From positions 1 to 57,761 of the forward strand of contig RFFX01000036.1 of NCBI GenBank assembly GCA_003696765.1: a stretch of 57,761 nt of DNA, written 5' to 3'. Under the pieces are notes generated by a model that was not told the origin of the DNA, searched no databases, and worked only from the letters and a program-made list of their open reading frames with translations. This DNA is from Zetaproteobacteria bacterium. Its GTDB lineage: Bacteria; Pseudomonadota; Zetaproteobacteria; Mariprofundales; J009. Of the stretch, positions 18,302 to 26,300 are shown in pieces. The position numbers and the translations under genes are program-made. Within the stretch, counting starts at the first letter, position 1; every line of letters begins with the position of its first letter.

Positions 18302-18402
18302 CACAGCGGCCTGCGCATGCAAGCCGCTGTTTTGGCAGTGGGGCCGAGAAAAGCTTTTCTTCGCCCCACGCCACGCAGGAGGTCCACGGAGGGACCTGTT
18401 GC
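18302..18402 (-). repeat. Diverged five-hairpin repeat (copy D2) forming the pilA leader
   Basis: Three hairpins in the inverted order M3-M2-M1. The M3-like stem (18303-18330) is ACAGCGGC/GCCGCTGT and keeps the loop string GCGCATGCAA seen in standard M3. The M2-like stem (18338-18369) has arms GTGGGGC/GCCCCAC around AGAAAAGCTTTTCT. The M1-like stem (18375-18402) has AGGTCC/GGACCT with the standard loop ACGGA and outer GCA/TGC. Order, spacing and loops match the family although most stem bases differ. It lies entirely in the predicted 5' leader of pilA. Confidence 0.65.
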
Positions 18403-18431
18403 AATCTCGACAACCACAAGGAGAACCAACC

Positions 18432-18818
18432 ATGATGCACAGACTCCATCGCACGGAAAAGGGCTTCACCCTGATCGAGCTGATGATCGTGGTGGCGATC
18501 ATCGGCATCCTCGCCGCCATCGCCATCCCGCAGTTCAGCTCGTTCCGCAAGAAGGCCTACAACTCCGCCGCGCTCTCCGACCTCAAGGGGGCCATCACCC
18601 AGCAGGAGGCCTACTTCAGCGACTACCAGACCTACGCCTCCAGCCCGACGGTGCTGAACGCCCAGAGCAGCAACAACGTCACGCTCACCATCACCTCCGC
18701 CTCGTCGAGCGACTATTCCATGAACACGCGCCACAGCAGCGGCGACACCACCTATCAGGTGACCGGCAGCGTCGGCCGGATCAATGCCACCAAGGACGGG
18801 GTGACGACCACGATGTAA
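18432..18818 (+). CDS. pilA: Type IV major pilin, first of two tandem copies
   Basis: A 128-residue prepilin. The leader [11 protein letters not shown] is cut by prepilin peptidase after Gly11, exposing [24 protein letters not shown] with the conserved Glu5 of the mature protein. The N-terminal helix continues through [21 protein letters not shown]. The mature protein is about 117 residues and has no cysteine, so there is no disulfide-bonded D-region. The C-terminal sheet is rich in Ser/Thr. ATG at 18432 follows AAGGAG by 8 nt. It is expressed from a sigma-54-like promoter with a structured leader, and strong hairpins follow the stop. Confidence 0.95.
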   Translation: MMHRLHRTEKGFTLIELMIVVAIIGILAAIAIPQFSSFRKKAYNSAALSDLKGAITQQEAYFSDYQTYASSPTVLNAQSSNNVTLTITSASSSDYSMNTRHSSGDTTYQVTGSVGRINATKDGVTTTM

Positions 18819-18820
18819 TC

Positions 18821-18850
18821 CGTTGCCGTGCGCCGCAATGCACGGCAACG
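18821..18850 (+). terminator. Hairpin after pilA1
   Basis: A perfect 11-bp stem (CGTTGCCGTGC/GCACGGCAACG) with an 8-nt loop starts 2 bp after the pilin stop codon. No T-run follows. It probably stabilises the abundant pilin mRNA 3' end or reduces read-through into the second pilin. Confidence 0.55.
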
Positions 18851-18862
18851 CACATCAACCAT

Positions 18863-18884
18863 GATGGTTTCGCAAGAAACCATC
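18863..18884 (+). repeat. Solo M5 hairpin of the repeat family (copy E)
   Basis: A perfect stem GATGGTTTC/GAAACCATC with loop GCAA stands alone between the two pilin genes. It is identical in its arms to the M5 module of copies B and K. This shows that a module can exist without the rest of the unit. Confidence 0.75.
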
Positions 18885-18891
18885 AACCATG

Positions 18892-18916
18892 GGGCCTCCC
18901 GGATCGCGGGAGGCCC
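18892..18916 (+). terminator. GC-rich hairpin between pilins
   Basis: A perfect 10-bp stem GGGCCTCCCG/CGGGAGGCCC with a 5-nt loop, the third hairpin in the 143-bp gap. No T-run follows. It may act with the other two as an mRNA-stabilising or partial termination element. Confidence 0.5.
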
Positions 18917-18961
18917 ATCAGGTTGCTTCGCTGCCCACCACCAACGCCGCCGGAGGCGCCC

Positions 18962-19351
18962 ATGAGGCCGACACCGTACAGACCGGAAGAGGGCTTCACC
19001 CTGATCGAGCTGATGATCGTGGTGGCGATCATCGGCATCCTCGCCGCCATCGCCGTCCCGCAGTTCCAGGCGTTCCGTGTCCGGGCCTACAACTCGGCGG
19101 CGCTCTCCGACCTGAAGACGGCCATCACCACCGAAGACGCCTACTTCGTCGACTACGCCACCTACGCATCGACCACCTCCTCCATGCCGGACATCCGGGT
19201 CAGCAAAGGGGTGACGCTGAGCGTGGACAGCGCCGATGCCAACGACTATGCGCTGACCGCACGCCACAGCAGCGGTGACACCACCTACCACTACACCAGC
19301 AATACGGGCAGCATCACCGCAACCAGGAACGGAACAAGCCGCACTCTCTGA
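18962..19351 (+). CDS. Type IV pilin, second tandem copy
   Basis: A 129-residue prepilin with leader MRPTPYRPEEG cut after Gly11, then [28 protein letters not shown]. It closely matches the first pilin through [14 protein letters not shown] and the later block RHSSGDTTY, and differs in the rest of the globular part, so the pair arose by duplication. No cysteine is present. An ATG with upstream GGAGGCG fits as start. It could be a minor or alternative major pilin. The membrane-protein operon starts 32 bp downstream. Confidence 0.93.
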   Translation: MRPTPYRPEEGFTLIELMIVVAIIGILAAIAVPQFQAFRVRAYNSAALSDLKTAITTEDAYFVDYATYASTTSSMPDIRVSKGVTLSVDSADANDYALTARHSSGDTTYHYTSNTGSITATRNGTSRTL

Positions 19352-19383
19352 CCCCGCTCCGCCTCCCCTTCCCCCTCCATCCC

Positions 19384-21501
19384 GTGGCGGCAGGGCCGTC
19401 CGCAAAAGGGAACGGAGGCGCCCTCCACGATGGGATCGCCCACCGCCCCACCATCCTGCTGCTCACCGCCGCCGCCCTGCTGCTGCCCTGGATCGTCGAG
19501 CCGGCGGCGGGCTGGCGCGACGGCCCGGAGCTGACCGACGCCGCATGGCTGCTCGGTGTCGCCCACCCCTCGGGATATCCGCTCTATCAGGCAGTCGGCT
19601 GGATGGCGCAACAGCTCCCTCTGGGCGACATCTTCCTGCGCAGCCACCTGTTGAGCGCCCTCTCCACCCTGATCGCCGCGGGGCTGCTCGCCCTCCTCCT
19701 CCAGGAACTCGGCCGCGAGGCAGGCGTTGTGCGCCTCCCTCCCTGGCTGCCGGCCGCCATCGTCGGCTGCTGGCTCCTCATGCCCCCCCAGATCGAGAAC
19801 GCCGTGCAGTCCGAGGCCTACGCCCCCTTCGCCGCCTTCACCTTCCTCATCCTGCTGCTGCTGCTCCGTTTCATGCACCGCCGCCACCCTGCCGCCTACC
19901 TGACGGCCGCCTTCCTCGCAGGTGTCGGCGCCGGCAACCACGTCATGCTGGGAGCGATGCTCTTCCCGCTGATCCTCGCCCTCTCCGCCTGCACCACCCT
20001 GCCCGCCGCCACCGCACTCGCCCTGGCCGGTGTGGCGGCGGGCGCGGCCGGCCTTGCCGTCTATGGCTACATCCCGCCGCGGGCGTCGAGGCTGCCGTTG
20101 ATGAACTGGGGCGACGCCGTCGACTGGCCCTCCTTCTGGCGGCTGGTCAGCGACCGGAAGGACAGCGCCGCCCACATGCCCATCCTCAGCCCCGATCCGG
20201 CAGGCGATGGGGTTCTGCTCCACCAGCTCCTCACCGCGCAGATCGACTGGTTCGGCCTCCCCGGCCTGCTCTGCATCGCCGCCGGCTGGGTCCTGCTGCT
20301 GCGGCGCATGCCGCGAAGGGGAACGATGCTCCTCTCCGCGCCGCTCTTCCTGCTCCTCTTCTTCCCCGACTGGCGAAGCGGCACGGTGCTCACCGGCGCG
20401 CTGGCCCTGGAGCTGGCCGGGCTTGCCGGCCTCGCCCTCCGCTCCCTCCCATCGGATCGATGCCACCGCACACCGTCCGGAGCCCACCATACGGCGAGGG
20501 GGGGGCTCCGCCTCCTCTCCGCCGCAGCGGCCACCATGCTCCTGCTCTACCACATCGCCGCCCAGGCCATCCCCTTCGCCGCCGCACGCGGCGGCTACGC
20601 CGCAGCCGAGATGGCGCGCATGCAGCTGCTGCGCCTCCCCTACCGCGCCACGATCCTGGGCGGCCCCTCCTGGTTCCACCTGCGTGCCCTGCACGACATC
20701 GAGGGACTGCGTCCCGACATCTCCATCATCGGCCTGGGCAGCGTGATCAGCCCCCACTTCTTCGGCGCCCTCCATCCAGCGCAGCTCCCCCTGCTCCGGC
20801 TCCCCCGCGATCGGATCCCGGACAGGGCGGCCCCACCCACGGCGCAACGGGCACAGCACTTCATCGAACGGCTCATCGCAGAGAACCGACGCCGCACCAC
20901 CTTCTTCCTCGACCTCGACGAGGAGTACATCGACCCCTTCATCGAACAAATCTTCCCCTACCGCACCGGGGTCTGGTGGGGCGCGCTCAACACCCCGCCG
21001 TCGGGCCGCTTCTGCCCCGCGCTGGATGAAGGGGTGCGCACGACCCTGGCGGAGATGCTCGCCATCGAACCGCAGCTGATCGAGAATCCCCAGTTCGGCC
21101 TCGCCCTGGAGCGGGGTTACTTCGGCTGGATCCGGGTCGCCGTCCAACGATCCGCCCCCTGTCTGGTCGAGGCAAGCAGGCTCATCTCCTGGTGGCGCCG
21201 CTGGATGGGCAAGGCGGAGGCCACCCACACCTTACAGCGACAGGGGCACGACTACTGGAACAACACCCTGGGGGTGATCGAGGCACGGCTGGGCCACGAG
21301 AAGGCGGCCTTCCGCCACTTCTCCCAAGGCTATGCCCACGGCGACCTCGGCGCCGGACTCAACCTGGCGCGCTGGTACGCACACCACGGGCGGCGCAAAG
21401 CAGCGATCCGGCTTGCCGGTGCCATCTTCCGCCGAGGAGGAGATCCCAAGGCGCTGTACCTGCTCCGCCGCCTGACCCGCCGCACCCATCCTGATCGATG
21501 A
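19384..21501 (+). CDS. DUF2723/TMEM260-like multi-pass protein (candidate GT-C O-glycosyltransferase), copy 1
   Basis: A polytopic protein of up to 705 residues. The first loop carries GWRDGPELTDAAWLLGVAHPSGYPLYQ, the DUF2723 signature with an acidic D-x2-E pair where GT-C enzymes have their catalytic residues. About ten hydrophobic segments follow, then a soluble C-terminal part with a short TPR/Sel1-like end (LGHEKAAFRHFSQGYAHGDL..LNLARWY). Human TMEM260 of this family is a protein O-mannosyltransferase, so a lipid-phosphosugar-dependent protein glycosyltransferase is a reasonable inference. GTG at 19384 is the first in-frame start but lacks a clear Shine-Dalgarno. The stop codon lies in repeat copy F. 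Confidence 0.8.
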   Translation: MAAGPSAKGNGGALHDGIAHRPTILLLTAAALLLPWIVEPAAGWRDGPELTDAAWLLGVAHPSGYPLYQAVGWMAQQLPLGDIFLRSHLLSALSTLIAAGLLALLLQELGREAGVVRLPPWLPAAIVGCWLLMPPQIENAVQSEAYAPFAAFTFLILLLLLRFMHRRHPAAYLTAAFLAGVGAGNHVMLGAMLFPLILALSACTTLPAATALALAGVAAGAAGLAVYGYIPPRASRLPLMNWGDAVDWPSFWRLVSDRKDSAAHMPILSPDPAGDGVLLHQLLTAQIDWFGLPGLLCIAAGWVLLLRRMPRRGTMLLSAPLFLLLFFPDWRSGTVLTGALALELAGLAGLALRSLPSDRCHRTPSGAHHTARGGLRLLSAAAATMLLLYHIAAQAIPFAAARGGYAAAEMARMQLLRLPYRATILGGPSWFHLRALHDIEGLRPDISIIGLGSVISPHFFGALHPAQLPLLRLPRDRIPDRAAPPTAQRAQHFIERLIAENRRRTTFFLDLDEEYIDPFIEQIFPYRTGVWWGALNTPPSGRFCPALDEGVRTTLAEMLAIEPQLIENPQFGLALERGYFGWIRVAVQRSAPCLVEASRLISWWRRWMGKAEATHTLQRQGHDYWNNTLGVIEARLGHEKAAFRHFSQGYAHGDLGAGLNLARWYAHHGRRKAAIRLAGAIFRRGGDPKALYLLRRLTRRTHPDR

Positions 21502-21653
21502 TGGTTTCGCAAGAAACCGGCATCGCGGCGTTGGCGTGCCGCGCAAATCCGGAGGTTGCGCATGCAACCGACGGATTTGTAATGGGATCGAAGACCGCGC
21601 TCTTCGATCCCCGTCAAGCAAAAAGTCCACGGACGGACTTTTTGCGATCTGAT
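21497..21653 (-). repeat. Five-hairpin repeat, copy F (complete)
   Basis: All five modules in inverted order. M5 has GGTTTC/GAAACC, M4 has GCGGC/GCCGC, and M3 has outer CAAATCCG/CGGATTTG with inner GGTTGC/GCAACC. M2 has GGGATCGAAGA/TCTTCGATCCC. M1 at 21618-21645 is a perfect 11-bp stem. The first bases hold the stop codon of the preceding gene. It is followed directly by copy G in the same orientation. Confidence 0.92.
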
Positions 21654-21656
21654 CAT

Positions 21657-21795
21657 CGATGGCGAACCGGCATCCGCGGCCAGGATGACCTCGCAAAACC
21701 GGAGCACGCGCATGCAACTGACCGTTTTGCATGGGAATCAAAGACCTCGCTCATCCATTCCCGTCAGGCAAGCAGTCCATGGAGGATGGTATTGC
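21657..21795 (-). repeat. Five-hairpin repeat, copy G (degenerate, tandem to F)
   Basis: The same module order as copy F with decayed stems. M4-like CGCGGCCAGGATGACCTCGC is followed by M3 with CAAAACCGG and ACCGTTTTG, M2 with GGGAATCAAAGA and ATTCCC, and M1 with GCAAGCAGTCC and TATTGC. Together F and G fill nearly all of the 343-bp gap 21502-21844, which holds no gene. Confidence 0.78.
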
Positions 21796-21844
21796 ACGCT
21801 ATTGCTCCGCTCCGATGCCGCCCCTGCGAGAAGATGAGGGCGCA

Positions 21845-23755
21845 ATGAGACCGGCACACACAGCGCTGCTGGCAGGCGCCGCCGCCGCACTGATCGCCCC
21901 CTGGCTCGTCCAGCCGGCGATCGGATGGCGCGACGGACCGGAGTTCGTCGACACATCCTGGGGGCTGGGAATCGCCCACCCGGCCGGATTCCCGCTCTAT
22001 CAGGCCCTGGCCTGGCCCTTCGACATGCTGCCCCTCGGCGACATCGCCCTGCGCAACCACCTCTTCAACGCCATCACCTCGCTGCTCGCGTTCCTGCTAC
22101 TCCACCAGGCCGCCGCCACCTTTCTCCACTCCATCCATCGGGGCGGGGAGGCCATCCATTCATGGTCGGCCGCGGCCATCGCCCTGGTCTGGCTGCTCAT
22201 GCCCGCCCAGATGGAGAACGCCATCCAGTCGGAGGCCTATCCCCTCTTCGCCTGCTTCGCCTTCCTCCTGCTCCGCCTCCTGCTCGACCATCTGCGGAGC
22301 GGGGAGCGCCACCGTTACCTGCTCGCCGCCTTCCTCGCCGGCATCGGGGCCGGCGATCACGCTATGCTCGGCGCCTTCCTCTTCCCGCTGATCCTCGCCC
22401 TCATCCCTTCCCGGAGAAACGCACTCCCCGCCCGGCTCGCCACCGCAGCCGCCGGCATCCTCGCCGGCATCGCCGGGCTCACCATCTATCTCTACCTCCC
22501 CGTCCGCTCGCGCAACGATCCGACCATCGACTGGGGCGACACCGAACGGTGGAGCAACTTCTGGCACCACGTCACCGACCGCAAGGACAGCGCGCTCCAC
22601 CCGTCCGTCGCCGATCTCGCTCCGTGGAACGCCGGCGCCTGGCTCCAACCCTTGCACCAGATCGGTGACAACCTGCTGGGATGGTACGGGCCGGTTGCCG
22701 CCATCCTCATGCTCTACGGCTGGCTGGAAGCCGCCATCACCCGACCGCGCATCACCGCCGTCACTCTCTCCTGGCTGCTGTTCCTGCTGTTCTTTTTCCA
22801 CGACTGGCCCGGCGGCACGGTGCTCACCGCACCGCTTGGCGTGCTCCCCTTCGGGCTGGCGATCACCGCCTGGCGACTGGTGCGGCCGTGGCGCAACGGC
22901 CGGGCGCGCGCGATCGCGATCCTCCTGCTGCTGCTTGCCCCGCTGATCCACATCCTGCCGCAGACGCGAAGCTTCTTCGCGCAACGCAGCGACTATGCGG
23001 CCGGGGAGTTCACCAGGAGCCAGTTGCTCGCCCTGCCCTACCGATCGATCCTGCTCACCGTGCCCGACTGGTTCCCCGCCCGCTTCCTCATCGACGTCGA
23101 AGGACTCCGCCCCGACCTGTCGGTGATCAATATCAACGCCATCTACTACCCCGGGGCGATCGAACCGCTCTCCCCCGAACGGATGCCGCGCATCATCCTC
23201 CCCCGGGCCGCCCCCCCGGCGCGACGATCCGCCAGCGAGCGGATCTCCCGATTCGTCACCGCCAACATCGACCAAAGCCCGATCTACGTCGACGGCGACA
23301 GCGCCACCTTCGCCACCTTCGGCCCCTACCTGGACGTCGACGACGCCGATCTGCTCTGGAACCGCCTGCAACGAACGACCACGCACAACCGCTGTTCCCT
23401 CCTCTACCGCCGCACCATGCGCACCGTCCACCACCTCACCCGCGAACGGAACGCCCTGCGCGATCCCGAGTTTGCCCAGGCGCTGCAATACGGATACCAT
23501 AACCGTATCGCCATGGCCGTCACCCATACCCCCGCCTGCCTGGAGGAAGCGACATCGATGAGCCGTTGGTGGCTGCGCCACATCCCCGATCCGGACAGCC
23601 GTTGGGCTCCATCGCTCGACAACACGCTGGGCATCGCCGCCCTCGCCCGGGGGGCACGGGCGCAGGCGGAGCTCCTCTTCCGTCGAGCGGCGGCCTCGGG
23701 CCTCCCGGCGGCGATCCGGAACCTGAAGCGCCTCCACCGGAGCCGGGTGCAGTGA
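21845..23755 (+). CDS. DUF2723/TMEM260-like multi-pass protein, copy 2
   Basis: A 636-residue paralogue of the protein at 19384. It shares the N-terminal GWRDGPEFVDTSWGLGIAHPAGFPLYQ, the segment QMENAIQSEAYPLFACFAFLLLRLL, WGDTERWSNFWHHVTDRKDSA, and the C-terminal DIEGLRPD-like block (DVEGLRPDLSVININ). About ten transmembrane segments precede a periplasmic or cytoplasmic C-terminus ending in a single TPR-like repeat. ATG at 21845 was chosen because upstream in-frame codons come from repeat copy G; GAGGG precedes it. It overlaps the next gene by GTGA. Function is inferred as protein or lipid glycosylation. Confidence 0.82.
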   Translation: MRPAHTALLAGAAAALIAPWLVQPAIGWRDGPEFVDTSWGLGIAHPAGFPLYQALAWPFDMLPLGDIALRNHLFNAITSLLAFLLLHQAAATFLHSIHRGGEAIHSWSAAAIALVWLLMPAQMENAIQSEAYPLFACFAFLLLRLLLDHLRSGERHRYLLAAFLAGIGAGDHAMLGAFLFPLILALIPSRRNALPARLATAAAGILAGIAGLTIYLYLPVRSRNDPTIDWGDTERWSNFWHHVTDRKDSALHPSVADLAPWNAGAWLQPLHQIGDNLLGWYGPVAAILMLYGWLEAAITRPRITAVTLSWLLFLLFFFHDWPGGTVLTAPLGVLPFGLAITAWRLVRPWRNGRARAIAILLLLLAPLIHILPQTRSFFAQRSDYAAGEFTRSQLLALPYRSILLTVPDWFPARFLIDVEGLRPDLSVININAIYYPGAIEPLSPERMPRIILPRAAPPARRSASERISRFVTANIDQSPIYVDGDSATFATFGPYLDVDDADLLWNRLQRTTTHNRCSLLYRRTMRTVHHLTRERNALRDPEFAQALQYGYHNRIAMAVTHTPACLEEATSMSRWWLRHIPDPDSRWAPSLDNTLGIAALARGARAQAELLFRRAAASGLPAAIRNLKRLHRSRVQ

Positions 23756-24591
23756 GCGGCGGCCGCATCCTGCAACCGCTGCTGCTTCTGCTGCTTGCCG
23801 CCACCCTGCTGCTGCAGGGGCGGCTGGCCGCCACGGAACCGCCCCCCGGGGAGCGGATGCACTACTTCCCCCTGCAGCGCGAAGCACACTGGTTCGCCGG
23901 CAGCGGCTACGGCCGGGCCGTCGCCGACCTGATGTGGATGAAGACCCTGGCCTACTTCGGCCGCCACATCACCGGCGACCGGCAATACGACCACCTGATC
24001 GCGATGCTCGATGCGATCACCCGGATCAACCCCCACCACGCCCCCGCCTACCGCATGGCCGCAGGTGTCCTCCCCTGGGTGCTGCATGCCCAATCCGCGG
24101 CGGAGCGGCTCCTGCTGCGGGCCATGGCCAACAACCCCGATCAGGGGATCTGGCCCTACTACCTGGCCGTCAACCGCTACCTGTTCCGCGACGACGCCGC
24201 CACGGCCGGCCACTTCATGCAACTGGCGCTGCAACGCGGATACGTCCGCCCGCACGTCCTCTCCCTGGCAGCCAAGTTCCGCGCCCACAGCGACTCGCTG
24301 GCCGTCTCGCGCGACTACCTGCTGCGCCTGCGCGCACACAGCACCGATCCGAAGATGCGGGAATGGATCGAACAGGAGTTGACCGCGATCGAGACGGAGA
24401 TGGCGCTGCGCCGGATCGAACGCACCCTGCCGCCGGGCGCGACGGCGGCCGAGGTGCGCCGGTTGATCGGGCGAAGGATGCTGCCCGACGGCGGCCGGGT
24501 GGTGGTCGACTCCGACGGGACCATCCACAGCAGCAGGCGGCCCAACCGCTACCGGCTCCACCGACCGGCGCATGCGGGGGCGACGGCATGA
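23752..24591 (+). CDS. TPR-like protein with N-terminal membrane anchor
   Basis: A 279-residue protein that begins with one hydrophobic anchor or signal segment (LQPLLLLLLAATLLLQGRLA), so it is exported or membrane-bound. The body is helical: DLMWMKTLAYFGRHITGDRQ, YDHLIAMLDAITRINPHHAPAYRMAAGVL, then LLLRAMANNPDQGIWPYYLAVNRYLF, consistent with three to four degenerate TPR units. GTG at 23752 overlaps the upstream stop, and its own stop overlaps the ABC ATPase start (ATGA), so translation of the three is coupled. A scaffolding role for the exporter or for glycosylation is likely but unproved. I do not recognise a named family. Confidence 0.75.
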   Translation: MSGGRILQPLLLLLLAATLLLQGRLAATEPPPGERMHYFPLQREAHWFAGSGYGRAVADLMWMKTLAYFGRHITGDRQYDHLIAMLDAITRINPHHAPAYRMAAGVLPWVLHAQSAAERLLLRAMANNPDQGIWPYYLAVNRYLFRDDAATAGHFMQLALQRGYVRPHVLSLAAKFRAHSDSLAVSRDYLLRLRAHSTDPKMREWIEQELTAIETEMALRRIERTLPPGATAAEVRRLIGRRMLPDGGRVVVDSDGTIHSSRRPNRYRLHRPAHAGATA

Positions 24592-25535
24592 CCCGCCCGC
24601 TGCTCGCCGTCGAAGGGCTCCGCGTACGGCTGCGCAGTGGAGATCTCTGGCGCAGGAGATGGGTCGAACCGCTGCACGAGGCCACCTTCTCGGTGCCGGC
24701 GGGCACGATCACCGCCTTCCTCGGCGCCAACGGCGCCGGCAAGACCACCACCTTCCGCGCGCTCTGCGGGCTGACCCCGATGGCGGCGGGAACCATCGCA
24801 TGGAACGGCGCCCCCATCGCCCCGTTGCAACTGCGTCGCCACATCGGCTTCCTGCCCGAGCTGCCCTACTTCTACCGCGATCTCACCGGCCGCGAGCTGC
24901 TCGACAGGCTGGCCGCCCTCTCCGGCATCGCCCCGGAGCGGGCGCACGTCGCCATCGACCGCCGGGCCGAGGCATTGGGGATCGCCGCCGTGCTCGACCA
25001 GCCGTTGCGCACCTGTTCGAAGGGCGAGATCCAGCGTATCGGCCTGATCCAGGCGATCGTGCATCAGCCGGAACTGATCATCCTCGACGAGCCGATGAGC
25101 GGGCTCGACCCGGTGGCGCGCAGCCTGGTGCGACGGACGATCCGCACGATGCGTCAGGAGGGATGCGCCGTCCTCTTCTCCAGCCACATCCTCTCCGACG
25201 CCGAGGAGCTGTGCGACCGGGTGGTGGCCATCGACGGCGGCCGCGTCATCCACCAGGGCGACCTCGAGCAGACGCTGCAACCGAGCGGTCGCTGGGAGAT
25301 CCTGCTGCGGGCGGAGGCCACCCCCGTCGCCCCGCCCGGCGCCTCCGTCGAGGCCCACCCCGGCAACCGCTGGATGGTCCGCGGCAGCGAGGAGCGCTGC
25401 CCGCTGGAGAAGGCGCTGCAACAGCTGCTGGCCGGTGGCGACGGCACCCTCCTACGGGCGGAGCCGCAGCGCCAGACGCTGGAGGAGGCATTCCTCCACC
25501 TGATCAGAGGCGACGAGGCGCACCATGCTGCGTGA
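24588..25535 (+). CDS. ABC transporter ATP-binding protein (ABC-2 exporter type)
   Basis: A 315-residue ATPase. Walker A is GANGAGKTTT near residues 46-55, the Q-loop region is HIGFLPELPYFYRDLTG, and the signature is the variant CSKGEIQRIGL. Walker B is LIILDEPMSGLDP, followed by the switch histidine in LFSSHIL. The C-terminal 80 residues are an accessory domain common in CcmA/NatA-like exporters. It pairs with the overlapping permease gene downstream. Its place beside pilin genes recalls PilH of the Myxococcus PilGHI exporter needed for pilus assembly, but polysaccharide or lipid export is equally possible. Confidence 0.9.
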   Translation: MTRPLLAVEGLRVRLRSGDLWRRRWVEPLHEATFSVPAGTITAFLGANGAGKTTTFRALCGLTPMAAGTIAWNGAPIAPLQLRRHIGFLPELPYFYRDLTGRELLDRLAALSGIAPERAHVAIDRRAEALGIAAVLDQPLRTCSKGEIQRIGLIQAIVHQPELIILDEPMSGLDPVARSLVRRTIRTMRQEGCAVLFSSHILSDAEELCDRVVAIDGGRVIHQGDLEQTLQPSGRWEILLRAEATPVAPPGASVEAHPGNRWMVRGSEERCPLEKALQQLLAGGDGTLLRAEPQRQTLEEAFLHLIRGDEAHHAA

Positions 25536-26295
25536 GATCGCCGTCATCGGGGCGTTGACCGCGCTGGAGACCCGCCGGCAACGGATCCTGCCGGCCATGG
25601 CCGCCGCCATGGCGCTGCTGCTCGCCGCCTCGCTCCCCTTCGCCGCGGTGACCATGGGATCGACCGTCGATACGGTGGTCGACCTCGGCCTGGCGGCGAT
25701 GTCGATCATCCTCAATCTGCTGGCGATCCTGCTCACCGCCCAGTCGATCCATCAGGAGCGCGAGCGGCGCACGCTCCACATCCTGCTGCCCCGCCTGCGC
25801 CGCCCGGAGAGCTACCTGCCAGGCAAGTTCCTCGGGATCGCCCTGCCGCTCACCGGTCTGCTCGGGGTGATGAGCGCCACGATCCTCTGCTGCGCAGGGC
25901 TGCTGGGCTGGCACGAATGGTGGAACCTGTCGGCCGCCTGCCTGGCGACGGCGGTCGAGATCTGGATCGCCGTCGCCCTCACCCTGCTCTTCTCCAACGC
26001 CACCAGCCAGTTCCTGTCGATCTTCGGCGCCATCGCCATCGATGTCGCCGGCCACTTCTCCGACGTCATCCTCCGGCTGGGGACGCAGAGCGACGGCGCC
26101 GGCCGCCTGCTGGTCGAGGCGATCTGGTATCTGCTGCCCAACCTCTCCGCCACCGCCCTGCGCGACCGGGTATGGCAGGCCGACCCCATCGCGGGCGGAA
26201 CGGTGGCGCTCATCCTGCTCTATGGAGCCACGGAGGCGGCGCTGCTGCTGACGGCGGGCGCACTGCTGCACGCCCGCCGACCGGTGGAGTCGTAG
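25525..26295 (+). CDS. ABC-2 type transporter permease
   Basis: A 256-residue protein with six hydrophobic segments in the ABC-2 arrangement. The first block is RILPAMAAAMALLLAASLPFA; then comes ILNLLAILLTAQSIHQERERRTLHILLPR, the cytoplasmic-loop motif common to ABC-2 permeases, and the last segment is ALILLYGATEAALLLTAGALL. It overlaps the ATPase gene by 11 bp. The two should form a homodimeric-pair exporter. It may be PilI-like given its location near pilin genes. Confidence 0.85.
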   Translation: MLREIAVIGALTALETRRQRILPAMAAAMALLLAASLPFAAVTMGSTVDTVVDLGLAAMSIILNLLAILLTAQSIHQERERRTLHILLPRLRRPESYLPGKFLGIALPLTGLLGVMSATILCCAGLLGWHEWWNLSAACLATAVEIWIAVALTLLFSNATSQFLSIFGAIAIDVAGHFSDVILRLGTQSDGAGRLLVEAIWYLLPNLSATALRDRVWQADPIAGGTVALILLYGATEAALLLTAGALLHARRPVES

Positions 26296-26300
26296 GCGGC

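Noticed and set aside
18109-18402. A phase-variable inverted switch at the pilin promoter
   Set aside because: The opposed copies D and D2 are too diverged in sequence for efficient recombination, and no invertase is nearby.
21497-21795. A CRISPR array, considered because of repeated units
   Set aside because: The units are 150-165 bp hairpin chains without regular spacers, are dispersed over 58 kb in both orientations, and no cas genes are present.
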